From an uncultured Polaribacter sp. (lineage in GTDB: Bacteria > Bacteroidota > Bacteroidia > Flavobacteriales > Flavobacteriaceae), in contig CALKEB010000028.1 of assembly GCA_938084845.1 (NCBI GenBank), positions 1-64,000 of the forward strand: DNA of 64,000 bases, given 5' to 3'. This document shows, one piece after another, positions 17,977-27,888 of the stretch. Numbering within the stretch: position 1 is the first letter of the stretch; every line of letters starts with the position of its first letter. Under the pieces are notes generated by a model, which ran no database searches, had not been told where the DNA came from, and saw only the letters and a list, made by a program, of their open reading frames with translations. A program made the position numbers and the translations under genes.

Positions 17977-19596
17977 TTGAAAAGAATATTTTTTTTATGC
18001 TTTATTATCTCTACTATTTCATTCTTTGCTCAACAAAAAAAGAAAATTAGTATAGAAAATGCAGACATCCAATACGCAGACGAACAAAAGTCTCCTGGAG
18101 CTACGATTCTTATCGGTAATGTAAGTATTAATCATGAAGGGATTAACCTAACTTGCCAACAAGCCCTACTCTATAAAAAACAAAATTTTTTTAAAGCAAT
18201 AGGAAATGTAATCATCAAACAAGGTGATTCAATAACACAAACTAGTAATTATTCAGATTATAATGCAAATACAAAACAAGCACTTTCATGGGGTAATGTA
18301 ATTTTAAAAGACCCTACAATGACCTTAACCACAGATACACTTCAATTTGACAGGGTTAATCAAAAATTATTTTATAGAGATTTTGCAACTATTGTAGACA
18401 ATACCAATACCTTAAAAAGTAAAAAAGGTAATTATTATTTAGAAAATAAGAAGTTTACAGCAAAAACTAGAGTTACCGTTAGTAACCCAGAGCATCATTT
18501 AGCATCTAATCATTTAGATTACTATACAGACTCTGGAATTGCCTATTTGTATGGACCTTCTACTATTACAAATACAAAGAACAACAATAAATTATACGCA
18601 GAAAAAGGTGTTTACAATACAAAAACAGATATTTCTCATTTTACAAAAAACGCTAAACTATATTTGAAGGAGAGAACTGTAGAAGGAGACAGTTTATTTT
18701 ATAATAAAAATAAGGGTTTTGCTTCAGCTACAAATAATATAAGAATTATAGATACAATTCAGAATTTCATAACGAAAGGAAACTATGCAGAACTTTTTGA
18801 AAAGAAAGACTCCTTATTTATCATCAAAAAAGCAGTAGCAATTTCTATCATCGAAAAAGATTCAATGTTTATCCATGGAGATACTTTGCTAGTTACAGGT
18901 AAACCTAAAAAACGTATTATAAGAACCTATCATAACGTAAAAATTTTTAAATCTGATTTACAAGGAAAGTGCGATTCAATTCACACCAACCAAGAAACTG
19001 GCTATACAAAGATGTATAAAAGTCCAGTAATTTGGTCAGATCAAAATCAAATAACAGGAGATAGTATTTTCTTACAATCTAATATAGAAACAGAAAAATT
19101 AGACTCTTTAAAGGTATTTAATAATGCATTTATTATCGCTAAAGATTCTTTAGCAAAAGAAGATTACAACCAAATAAAAGGTAGAAATATGTTTGGTAAG
19201 TTTATGGATAATAAATTAAAGCTTCTTTTGGTTAAAGGGAATGCCGAATCTATTTATTTTAATAGAAATACAGAAACACAAGTGCTAGAAACAATTACAA
19301 AAGAAGTTTCTAGTAATATTGAATTCACACTAGAAAACGGAGAAATTCAAACTATTAAATACCTTAAAAGTACCGATGGCAAAACCTACCCTCCTTCTCA
19401 ATTAGACGAAGAAGGCCGAAAAATTAAAGGTTTTATTTGGAGAGAAGATGAGCAACCTAAAAATAAAAACGATATTTTCATAAAAGATACGCAAAAGAAT
19501 AAAGCGCCTATAAAAAAGAAAGTTTTAGAAAAACCTTCATTATTTATTGATGAAAAAACTAAAAAGAAAACGAAACCAACTATCTTTGGTCAATAA
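17977..19596 (+). CDS. OstA/LptA-like organic solvent tolerance protein (TTG start)
   Basis: Signal-peptide-like N-terminus, repeated OstA-type beta segments (YDADEQ..., GNVIIKQGDSI, ADLQFDRVNQKLFYRDFA-like). Confidence 0.8.
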   Translation: MKRIFFLCFIISTISFFAQQKKKISIENADIQYADEQKSPGATILIGNVSINHEGINLTCQQALLYKKQNFFKAIGNVIIKQGDSITQTSNYSDYNANTKQALSWGNVILKDPTMTLTTDTLQFDRVNQKLFYRDFATIVDNTNTLKSKKGNYYLENKKFTAKTRVTVSNPEHHLASNHLDYYTDSGIAYLYGPSTITNTKNNNKLYAEKGVYNTKTDISHFTKNAKLYLKERTVEGDSLFYNKNKGFASATNNIRIIDTIQNFITKGNYAELFEKKDSLFIIKKAVAISIIEKDSMFIHGDTLLVTGKPKKRIIRTYHNVKIFKSDLQGKCDSIHTNQETGYTKMYKSPVIWSDQNQITGDSIFLQSNIETEKLDSLKVFNNAFIIAKDSLAKEDYNQIKGRNMFGKFMDNKLKLLLVKGNAESIYFNRNTETQVLETITKEVSSNIEFTLENGEIQTIKYLKSTDGKTYPPSQLDEEGRKIKGFIWREDEQPKNKNDIFIKDTQKNKAPIKKKVLEKPSLFIDEKTKKKTKPTIFGQ

Positions 19597-19597
19597 T

Positions 19598-20776
19598 TTG
19601 AAATCAGATTTTTACAAATATCAAGCACAAACCTCTCCTCACCCCTTAGCTATAGAGGTTTCTCATGCCAAAGGTTCATACATTTATGACACTGATAATA
19701 AAGCGTATTTAGATTTTGTGGCTGGTGTTTCTGCAAATAGTATAGGTCATCATCATCCAGTAGTAAACGATGCCATTAAAAAGCAGTTAGATTCATACAC
19801 GCATGTAATGGTGTATGGTGAATTTATTCAAAAACCACAAGTCTCTCTTTGTAAACAACTAGCAACTACCCTCCCTAAATCCTTACAATCGGTTTATATA
19901 ACTAATTCTGGCACAGAAGCAACAGAGGGTGCTTTAAAATTAGCAAAAAGAATTACTGGAAGATCAGAAATTATAGCGGCTAAAAATTCTTATCATGGAA
20001 ATACCCAGGGAGCGATGAGTGTTTCTGGTGTAGAAAAGCAAAATGCAACGTTTAGACCTTTAATTCCAGGTATAAAATTTATTGCATTTAATTGTGATTT
20101 TTGTCTTCAAAAAATTACTGAAACTACGGCTGCAGTAATTTTAGAAACTATTCAAGGTGGTGCTGGTTTTATAGAACCTTATGCTAATTTTTTAACTAAA
20201 GTTAAACAGAAATGTGATGAAGTTGGTGCATTACTAATTTTAGATGAAATACAAACCGGAATTGGAAGAACAGGTAAATTTTGGGGATTTGAAAATTATA
20301 ATGTGATTCCAGATATAATTATTACAGGTAAAGGTTTAGGTGGAGGCATGCCAATTGGAGCATTCATAAGTTCTCAAGAAAGAATGAATCTTTTAACACA
20401 CCATCCTAAATTTGGACATATTTCTACATTTGCTGGTCACCCAGTTATTGCAGCAGCTGCAAATGCTACTATTCAGGTTATTTTAAATAATAATTTAGTG
20501 GCTGAAAGCTTACGCAAAGAAAAAATTATTCGAAATCAACTTCAACATTCTGCTATTAAAGAGATTAGAGGAAAAGGATTAATGTTAGCAGCCATTTTAG
20601 AATCTTCTGAGTTAGCGTCAAAAATTATCTTGAAATGTTTAGACAAAGGCTTACTACTGTTTTTCCTTTTATTTGAAGGGCGTGCCATGAGAATAACGCC
20701 ACCCCTAACAATTTCGGATAAAGAACTCATAAAAGGGTGTCAAATTATTTTAGAGGCAATTGAAGAATCTATTTAA
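19598..20776 (+). CDS. Class III aminotransferase (aspartate aminotransferase family)
   Basis: GSYIYDTDNKAYLDFVAGVSANSIGHHHP, ITNSGTEATEGALKLAKR, LILDEIQTGIGRTGKFWGFE. The track start (19547) overlaps the upstream gene; homology begins near in-frame TTG 19598. Confidence 0.9.
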   Translation: MKSDFYKYQAQTSPHPLAIEVSHAKGSYIYDTDNKAYLDFVAGVSANSIGHHHPVVNDAIKKQLDSYTHVMVYGEFIQKPQVSLCKQLATTLPKSLQSVYITNSGTEATEGALKLAKRITGRSEIIAAKNSYHGNTQGAMSVSGVEKQNATFRPLIPGIKFIAFNCDFCLQKITETTAAVILETIQGGAGFIEPYANFLTKVKQKCDEVGALLILDEIQTGIGRTGKFWGFENYNVIPDIIITGKGLGGGMPIGAFISSQERMNLLTHHPKFGHISTFAGHPVIAAAANATIQVILNNNLVAESLRKEKIIRNQLQHSAIKEIRGKGLMLAAILESSELASKIILKCLDKGLLLFFLLFEGRAMRITPPLTISDKELIKGCQIILEAIEESI

Positions 20777-20816
20777 GTTATTTTTTAAAATAGAAAAGAA
20801 TAAATTTTAAAAACCA

Positions 20817-22205
20817 TTAATCAATTAATTCAGTTTTTGTTTTAATTAGCTGTAAGGTAAGTTTATTAAAACGTATGAATAAAAGAATTGATGCTGTTGT
20901 TAAACCTGCTAATAAACCTAACCAAATACCAAAACTACCATACATTTCTTCTGAGCCCAAATAATAAGAAACAGGGAACCCTATACACCAATAAGAGATA
21001 AATGTAAGGATTGTTGGTATTTTTACATCCTGCAAGCCACGTAAAGCGCCTAAAACAACAACTTGAATACTGTCTGATATTTGAAAAAAAGCAGCAGCTA
21101 TTAACAGTTTTGACGCAATAGCAATAACCTCCATATTGTCTGTATAATTTAACTCATCTGTCAAATCAACATAAATCATTGGCATTATATCATGAAAAAT
21201 AAAAAATAGTATGGCAAAAATAGTGGCAAAAATCATCCCTAACAAAAAGATAGAAAATGCAATTCTTCTTAATTCTTTAAAATTTTGTAGGCCTTTTTGA
21301 TTACCAACTCTAATCATAGAAGCAACACTTAATCCCATTGCTACCATAAAAGTCATTGAAGATAGGTTTAGTGCAATTTGATTTGCTGCTTGTGGGTTTT
21401 TGCCTAATAAACCACTCAACCAAATAGCTGCTGTAAAAATAGCTGCCTCAAAAAACATTTGCATGGCACTTAATGACCCTAAATTTATAATCTTTTTTAA
21501 CATTAACAAATCCAATACAAAGAACTTAATGTTGCTAACTATAGGTTTAGACCGTTCTTTATAAAACATTAAAATCCATAAATACAATACCATCACAAAT
21601 CGTGATGCCAAAGTTCCATAAGCAGCACCTACAATTCCTAATTCAGGAAAGCCGAATTTTCCAAAAATCAATAAATAATTTAATACCACATTAATAATGT
21701 TTGCGAGTAATGTAGCATACATTGGGTATTTAGTCATAGACATACCATCACTAAATTGTTTAATAGCTTGAAAAATTATTAAAGGAATTAAAGAAAATGC
21801 TACTAAATCTAAGTAAGGTATCGCCAATTCTACAACCTCTTTAGGTTGTTTCATCAAATATAAAATTGGTTTAGCAAAATAGACCATTAAAAAAAGTAGA
21901 ATTCCTAAAACCGTACATAGAAACAAACCACTTTTATAAGCTGCTCTAGCTTGTTTTAAGTTATTAGAAGAATCTGCTTCTGCTATTAATGGCGTTATTG
22001 CAGTAGAAAAACCAATTCCTATAGACATCGCAATAAACATAAAACTATTTCCTAGAGAAACAGCAGCTAACTCAGCAGTACCCAACTGGCCTACCATAAT
22101 ATTGTCTATAAACGCTACAAAAGTATGACCTAACATTCCTAAAATAACTGGTGCTGCTAATGTCCAATTGTATTTAAATTCTGAAGTATACTGCGTTAGG
22201 TTCAA
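20817..22205 (-). CDS. MATE family efflux transporter
   Basis: 12-TM protein with PVILGMLGHTFVAFIDNIMVGQLGTAELAAVSL. Confidence 0.95.
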   Translation of the reverse strand: MNLTQYTSEFKYNWTLAAPVILGMLGHTFVAFIDNIMVGQLGTAELAAVSLGNSFMFIAMSIGIGFSTAITPLIAEADSSNNLKQARAAYKSGLFLCTVLGILLFLMVYFAKPILYLMKQPKEVVELAIPYLDLVAFSLIPLIIFQAIKQFSDGMSMTKYPMYATLLANIINVVLNYLLIFGKFGFPELGIVGAAYGTLASRFVMVLYLWILMFYKERSKPIVSNIKFFVLDLLMLKKIINLGSLSAMQMFFEAAIFTAAIWLSGLLGKNPQAANQIALNLSSMTFMVAMGLSVASMIRVGNQKGLQNFKELRRIAFSIFLLGMIFATIFAILFFIFHDIMPMIYVDLTDELNYTDNMEVIAIASKLLIAAAFFQISDSIQVVVLGALRGLQDVKIPTILTFISYWCIGFPVSYYLGSEEMYGSFGIWLGLLAGLTTASILLFIRFNKLTLQLIKTKTELID

Positions 22206-22331
22206 ATTTTATCTTATATTTTCAAATGCGAATATACGTATTAGAAATACATTTTATTAAAGAGAACTTCACAGTTTTATAAAGAATTTTCTCGATAAAA
22301 TTAAGTACTTTTGAATAACAAAATTAAAAAA

Positions 22332-22829
22332 ATGGCGAAGATAACACTTGGTGGAAATCCAATTCAAATTAGTGGAAATTTACCAAATATTGGTGATAAT
22401 GCAGTAGACTTTACATTAAGAACAACTGCGTTAAAAGAAAAGTCGCTATCCGATTATTTAGGTAAAACGATATTACTTAATATTTTTCCAAGTGTAGACA
22501 CTAGTGTTTGTGCTAAATCTGTCAGAGTTTTTAATAAGAAAGCTTCAGAAATAGACCACTGTGTTGTTTTATGTATTTCTAAAGATCTTCCTTTTGCGCA
22601 AGCACGTTTTTGTGGTGCAGAAGGAATTGATAATGTAGAAATGCTATCCGATTTTAAAACGGGCTCTTTTGGAGAAGATCATGGTGTTACTATAAAAGAT
22701 AGTAATTTTAAAGGACTACATGCAAGAGCTATCATTATTATAGATAGGAATGGTAAAATTAAATATACAGAACAAGTTGCTGAAATTGGGAACGAACCAA
22801 ATTATGAAGCAGCATTAAAAGCAATGTAG
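22332..22829 (+). CDS. tpx: Thiol peroxidase
   Basis: MAKITLGGNPIQISGNLP..., SVDTSVCAKSVRVFN, SKDLPFAQARFC. Track start 22311 is probably 7 codons too long. Confidence 0.95.
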   Translation: MAKITLGGNPIQISGNLPNIGDNAVDFTLRTTALKEKSLSDYLGKTILLNIFPSVDTSVCAKSVRVFNKKASEIDHCVVLCISKDLPFAQARFCGAEGIDNVEMLSDFKTGSFGEDHGVTIKDSNFKGLHARAIIIIDRNGKIKYTEQVAEIGNEPNYEAALKAM

Positions 22830-22830
22830 T

Positions 22831-23211
22831 ATGAAAGATCCAAACGATGGTTTTTTTATGGGAAGACTAAAAAGTTTAAAATTTGCTTTTAAAGGTTTAT
22901 GGATTTTAGTTACCACAGAAGATAGTATAAAGGTGCAGCTTTTTGTTTCCCTAATTGCATTTATATTAGGAATAACATTCGATATTTCACTTATGGAATG
23001 GGCTATACAATTCCTAGCAATAGGTTTAGTTTTAGTTGCTGAGGCTGCTAATTCTGCAATAGAAGAAGTCTCTGATTTTATACATCCAGAATTTCATGAA
23101 AAAATTGGAAGAATTAAAGATATTGCTGCAGGTACTCCTGCATTTGCAGCAATAATATCGCTAATCATTGCAGGTATTATTTATGTACCGAAAGTATTTA
23201 TATTATTTTAA
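22831..23211 (+). CDS. dgkA: Diacylglycerol kinase family protein
   Basis: FAFKGLWILVTTEDSIKVQL, VLVAEAANSAIEEVSDFI. Confidence 0.9.
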   Translation: MKDPNDGFFMGRLKSLKFAFKGLWILVTTEDSIKVQLFVSLIAFILGITFDISLMEWAIQFLAIGLVLVAEAANSAIEEVSDFIHPEFHEKIGRIKDIAAGTPAFAAIISLIIAGIIYVPKVFILF

Positions 23212-23252
23212 TCAAATATGTATATTTACTTTTTAATTTTTTATAATTTTTA

Positions 23253-25688
23253 ATGCCAAAAACAAAACCAAATACTTCTAAAGTAGAAGAAAAAACTTCT
23301 ATTTTTAATTTCTTAAAAACAAGGCAAACTCAAAATATCATTGGCTTGTTTTTACTTCTATTTTCTCTTTTTTTGTGTATTGCTTTTATTTCCTTTTTCT
23401 TCAACTGGCAAACGGATCAGAGTACGTTAAACTACTTCACAGACAAGTCTATTAAAAGTAATAATCTATTAGGTAAAATTGGCGCCAACTTAAGTCATTT
23501 CTTTATTTACAAAGGGTTCGGTCTTGCTGCTTTTGTAATTGTATATCAATTTTTGATTACAGGATTTTATATTATTATAAAAAGAAAAATCTCGAAAATT
23601 ATAATTTCTTGGAATTGGGGCTTAATTTCCATGTTATGGCTTACAATCACATTAGGCTTTTTAAATAAAAAATATGCCTTATTCTCTGGTGTTATCGGTT
23701 TTGAATTAAATAATTATTTACAAACATTTTTAGGTAAGACTGGATTAAGTATCGTTTTACTGTTTTTATTTTTTGCATATCTAATTTTAAGGTATAAGAT
23801 TACTATTGACAAGTATTTAGAGGCTTGGAAAGCAAAAAGAATGGCTCAAAAAGAACTAGCTTCTAAGGCATCTGATAACGAAAAAGATGACATTGAAAGT
23901 TCTGTTACTAGCAGTACGCTTAGTGTTGATAAGGAACCATTAGAAGAAACAAAATCTGAGTTTGAATTATCAGTAGAAAACTTAAAACCTACAATTTCTA
24001 ACCATTCTGATGTACAATCAAAAGAATCAATTGAACTAAAAATTGAAGAAGAAAAAAATACTGTATTTAATACAAAAGAAAAGACTACCCCTGAGAAAGA
24101 AGTGGCTATTGATATAGAAATCTCTGAAGAAGAAGAACATTCAACGGAGAATCTATCTGATAAAATACTTAAAGATTTTGGAGAATTTGACCCAACACTA
24201 GAGCTTTCTAATTTTCGATTCCCAACATTTAATTTATTAAAACAATACAACGAAAGTATTTCTATAGACCCAGAAGAATTAGAGGCTAATAAGAATAAAA
24301 TTGTAGAAACGTTAAAAAATTACAAAATTGGAATTGCAGAGATTAAAGCAACTGTTGGACCAACAATTACTTTATATGAAATTGTACCTGAAGCTGGTAT
24401 TCGTATTTCTAAGATTAAAAATTTAGAAGACGATATTGCACTTTCTTTATCAGCACTAGGAATTCGTATCATTGCTCCCATTCCCGGAAAAGGAACCATA
24501 GGTATAGAAGTGCCTAATAAAAATGCAACCATAGTGTCTATGCACTCTGCTATTTCATCAAAAAAATTTCAAGAATCTCAGATGGAGCTTCCTATAGCTT
24601 TAGGAAAAACAATTTCTAATGAAACATTTGTAGTAGATTTAGCAAAAATGCCTCACTTATTAATGGCTGGTGCAACAGGACAAGGAAAATCTGTTGGTTT
24701 AAATGCTGTTTTAACATCATTATTGTATAAAAAACATCCTGCAGAGGTAAAATTCGTTTTGGTAGATCCTAAAAAAGTAGAACTTACCCTATTCAATAAA
24801 ATAGAAAGACATTATTTAGCTAAATTACCAGATACCGATGATGCCATCATAACCGATACAACCAAAGTTGTACATACCTTAAATTCTTTGTGTATCGAAA
24901 TGGATAATCGCTACGATTTATTAAAATCGGCTATGGTTCGTAATATCAAAGAATACAATCAAAAGTTTAAAAAACGTAAATTAAATCCAAACGACGGACA
25001 TCAATTTTTACCCTACATTGTTTTGGTAATTGATGAATTTGCAGATTTAATTATGACTGCAGGTAAAGAAGTAGAAACCCCAATTGCAAGGTTAGCACAG
25101 CTTGCAAGAGCAATTGGTATTCACTTAATTGTTGCAACTCAAAGACCTTCTGTAAATGTAATTACAGGAATTATAAAAGCTAATTTTCCTGCAAGAATTG
25201 CATTTAGAGTAACCTCTAAAATAGACTCAAGAACAATTTTAGATGCAGGAGGTGCAGACCAACTTATAGGAAGAGGAGATTTATTATACACCAATGGAAA
25301 TTCAATTACTCGAATTCAGTGTGCATTTGTAGATACTCCAGAAGTAGAAAAAATAACTGATTTCATAGGTTCTCAAAAAGCATATTCAGAAGCACATTTA
25401 TTACCAGAATATGTAGATGATGAAAATGGCACAAGTATTGATATTGATATCGAAGATAGAGATAAACTATTTAAAGAAGCCGCAGAAATTATTATAACTG
25501 CTCAACAGGGCTCTGCTTCTTTATTACAAAGAAAATTAAAATTAGGATACAATAGAGCTGGACGTTTAATAGATCAATTAGAAGCTGCTGGTATTGTTGG
25601 AGGTTTTGAAGGGAGTAAAGCTAGGCAAGTTTTAATTCCTGATTTTATAGCGCTAGAACAGTTATTAGAAAACGAAAAAAACAACTAA
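23253..25688 (+). CDS. ftsK: DNA translocase FtsK
   Basis: N-terminal TM region, GATGQGKSVGLN Walker A, VLVIDEFADL, C-terminal winged-helix gamma domain. Confidence 0.97.
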   Translation: MPKTKPNTSKVEEKTSIFNFLKTRQTQNIIGLFLLLFSLFLCIAFISFFFNWQTDQSTLNYFTDKSIKSNNLLGKIGANLSHFFIYKGFGLAAFVIVYQFLITGFYIIIKRKISKIIISWNWGLISMLWLTITLGFLNKKYALFSGVIGFELNNYLQTFLGKTGLSIVLLFLFFAYLILRYKITIDKYLEAWKAKRMAQKELASKASDNEKDDIESSVTSSTLSVDKEPLEETKSEFELSVENLKPTISNHSDVQSKESIELKIEEEKNTVFNTKEKTTPEKEVAIDIEISEEEEHSTENLSDKILKDFGEFDPTLELSNFRFPTFNLLKQYNESISIDPEELEANKNKIVETLKNYKIGIAEIKATVGPTITLYEIVPEAGIRISKIKNLEDDIALSLSALGIRIIAPIPGKGTIGIEVPNKNATIVSMHSAISSKKFQESQMELPIALGKTISNETFVVDLAKMPHLLMAGATGQGKSVGLNAVLTSLLYKKHPAEVKFVLVDPKKVELTLFNKIERHYLAKLPDTDDAIITDTTKVVHTLNSLCIEMDNRYDLLKSAMVRNIKEYNQKFKKRKLNPNDGHQFLPYIVLVIDEFADLIMTAGKEVETPIARLAQLARAIGIHLIVATQRPSVNVITGIIKANFPARIAFRVTSKIDSRTILDAGGADQLIGRGDLLYTNGNSITRIQCAFVDTPEVEKITDFIGSQKAYSEAHLLPEYVDDENGTSIDIDIEDRDKLFKEAAEIIITAQQGSASLLQRKLKLGYNRAGRLIDQLEAAGIVGGFEGSKARQVLIPDFIALEQLLENEKNN

Positions 25689-25719
25689 TACATCTTTAAA
25701 AGATGTTAAATTAATTTAA

Positions 25720-26376
25720 ATGAGGAAATTAGTTATTGTAGGATTATACTTAATGTGTTCAAGTTTTATTTTTTCACAGAACTCTTTAGAAGCAAAATCA
25801 ATTTTAGATGAAGTTTCAACAAAGATGGCTGCATACCAAAATATGTTTATTAGCTTTAGCCAAACACTCAGTAATGAAGAAGCTGGTATTCTTGAAGGTG
25901 ATGAACCACCTATTAAAGGAGAAATACATTTAATGGGAGAAAAATACAGCTTAAAGTATTTGGGAAATACGTTCATCTATGATGGCAAAAAACTTTATAT
26001 CATAAATAATGAAGAAAAAGAAGTGGCTATATCTGAAGGAGACTTAAGTGCAGACGATGGTTTTATTTACCCTTCAAAACTTTTTACTTTTTACCAAGAA
26101 GGATATAATTTTGAACTAGGAAAAATTAAAAATTATAAGGGTAGAAAAATTCAGTTTGTAACCCTAAATCCTATCGATAGCAATTCTGATATCATTAAAG
26201 TAGAACTGGGTATTGATGCAAAAACTAAGCATATTTACAAATTGATCCAAACAGGTTCTAATGGAGCCAAAACAAGTTTCACCATCACAACATTTAAAAA
26301 CAATCAAGCTATTTCTGATGATTTTTTTACGTTTAACGAACAAAAATATTTAGAGCAGAATTACACCATTGATTAA
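25720..26376 (+). CDS. LolA-like outer membrane lipoprotein carrier
   Basis: Signal peptide; SILDEVSTKMAAYQNMFISFSQTL and beta-rich LolA-type sequence. Confidence 0.85.
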   Translation: MRKLVIVGLYLMCSSFIFSQNSLEAKSILDEVSTKMAAYQNMFISFSQTLSNEEAGILEGDEPPIKGEIHLMGEKYSLKYLGNTFIYDGKKLYIINNEEKEVAISEGDLSADDGFIYPSKLFTFYQEGYNFELGKIKNYKGRKIQFVTLNPIDSNSDIIKVELGIDAKTKHIYKLIQTGSNGAKTSFTITTFKNNQAISDDFFTFNEQKYLEQNYTID

Positions 26377-26398
26377 TTATTTCAATTAACAGAAAATT

Positions 26399-26436
26399 AA
26401 TAGCATCTTACATTTTAAGATGCTATTTTTGTTTTT
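26399..26436 (+). terminator. Hairpin terminator after lolA-like gene
   Basis: TAGCATCTTA-CATTT-TAAGATGCTA followed by a T-rich tract. Confidence 0.65.
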
Positions 26437-26440
26437 TTTT

Positions 26441-27886
26441 ATGAAAATATTAGATCGATACATTTTAAAGAGCTTTCTAGTTCCGTTTATAGCAACATTT
26501 CTAATTGTACTTTTTGTCTTAGTAATGCAAGCCTTATGGCAAGCATTCGAAAATATTGCAGGCAAGGGAATAAGCGTAATTTTTATACTAAAATTTTTAT
26601 ACTACACAACATTAATGATTATACCACAGGCACTACCTGTTGGTGTATTGTTGTCTTCCATAATGGCTTTAGGTAACTTGGGCGAGAATTATGAATTTGC
26701 TGCAGCAAAATCTGCTGGAGTGTCTTTACAAAGATTAGTAAGACCAATAGGAATTCTTGCCATTGCGTTAAGTGGTCTTAATTTTTTGTTTTTAAATAAT
26801 GTTTTCCCCTATGCCAACTTAAAACAAAAAAACTTATACTTAAACATAAAAAAGAAAAAACCTGCACTAGCATTGGTTCCTGGAAGCTTTAATGCAGATA
26901 TTCCAGGGTACCAAATTAAGTTTGAAGAAAAGTATGGAGCGCAAGAAAATCTTTTGAAAAAGGTGTTTATTTATGATTTAACCAGTAACAGAGGAAATCA
27001 AAAAGTAATTACAGCAGAACGAGGTAAGATTGTTACCGAAGAAGGTAGTAGGTATATGACTTTTATTTTATACGATGGAAAGTATTACGAAGAACATGTA
27101 AAATCTGCCAGAACTTCACTTAAGAGAAAAAAAATGGCGGCATCAGAAGCTACTTTTAAGGAATACGAATTTAATATTGATATTGGAGATACTTTAGATG
27201 AAGGAAAGTTAGATTCTATAAATTCTGCCACAATTCCGATGATGCTTTCTTTAGAACAAATAAAAGATACCATTCCTAAATTAAAAGAAAATTATGATGA
27301 GGTATTACAAATTCGTGCTAAAAACATTTATATTAGTAGTACAGCAAAAGATTTGTATCGCTATCCAGATTCTTTAAAAAGAACAAATCTTGAGACTACA
27401 ATTATTAATAATTTTGAGCTTCAAGAAAAAATTACTGTTTTAAATTCGGCATTAACAAAAACAACAAGAGTATTAAATTCAATAACCAATAATACAGATA
27501 GCGTAAAATGGAACAGAAAAATGGTAAATTTTTACGATACAGAATACTATAACAGAATAGCATTCTCTTTATCTTGTGTAATATTGTTTTTTATTGGTGC
27601 TCCTTTAGGTTCTATTATTAGAAAAGGCGGATTTGGATTACCAATGATTTTAGCAATAGCAGTTTATGTATTGTATTTTTTTACAAATACATTCGGAAAA
27701 AATTTAGCAGAAGAAAGTTCTATAACCTCTATGTTAGGTTCATGGATATCTGCAATAATCATGATTCCATTTGCCATTTTATTAACCAATAGAGCAACAA
27801 AGGATAAAGGGATTTTTAATATCAATTCCTTTTTACAACCAGTGACTAAAATTTTAAATAAATTACTACCTAAAAAAGGGCTTTAA
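26441..27886 (+). CDS. LptF/LptG family permease
   Basis: MKILDRYILKSFLVPFIATFLIVLFVLVMQALW, C-terminal TMs with IGAPLGSIIRKGGFGLPM. Track start 26420 likely too long. Confidence 0.92.
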   Translation: MKILDRYILKSFLVPFIATFLIVLFVLVMQALWQAFENIAGKGISVIFILKFLYYTTLMIIPQALPVGVLLSSIMALGNLGENYEFAAAKSAGVSLQRLVRPIGILAIALSGLNFLFLNNVFPYANLKQKNLYLNIKKKKPALALVPGSFNADIPGYQIKFEEKYGAQENLLKKVFIYDLTSNRGNQKVITAERGKIVTEEGSRYMTFILYDGKYYEEHVKSARTSLKRKKMAASEATFKEYEFNIDIGDTLDEGKLDSINSATIPMMLSLEQIKDTIPKLKENYDEVLQIRAKNIYISSTAKDLYRYPDSLKRTNLETTIINNFELQEKITVLNSALTKTTRVLNSITNNTDSVKWNRKMVNFYDTEYYNRIAFSLSCVILFFIGAPLGSIIRKGGFGLPMILAIAVYVLYFFTNTFGKNLAEESSITSMLGSWISAIIMIPFAILLTNRATKDKGIFNINSFLQPVTKILNKLLPKKGL

Positions 27887-27888
27887 AT

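Noticed and set aside
23846-24250. 134-aa minus-strand ORF (Ser/Phe-rich)
   Set aside because: Shadow ORF opposite the acidic low-complexity linker of FtsK; composition is that of antisense coding.
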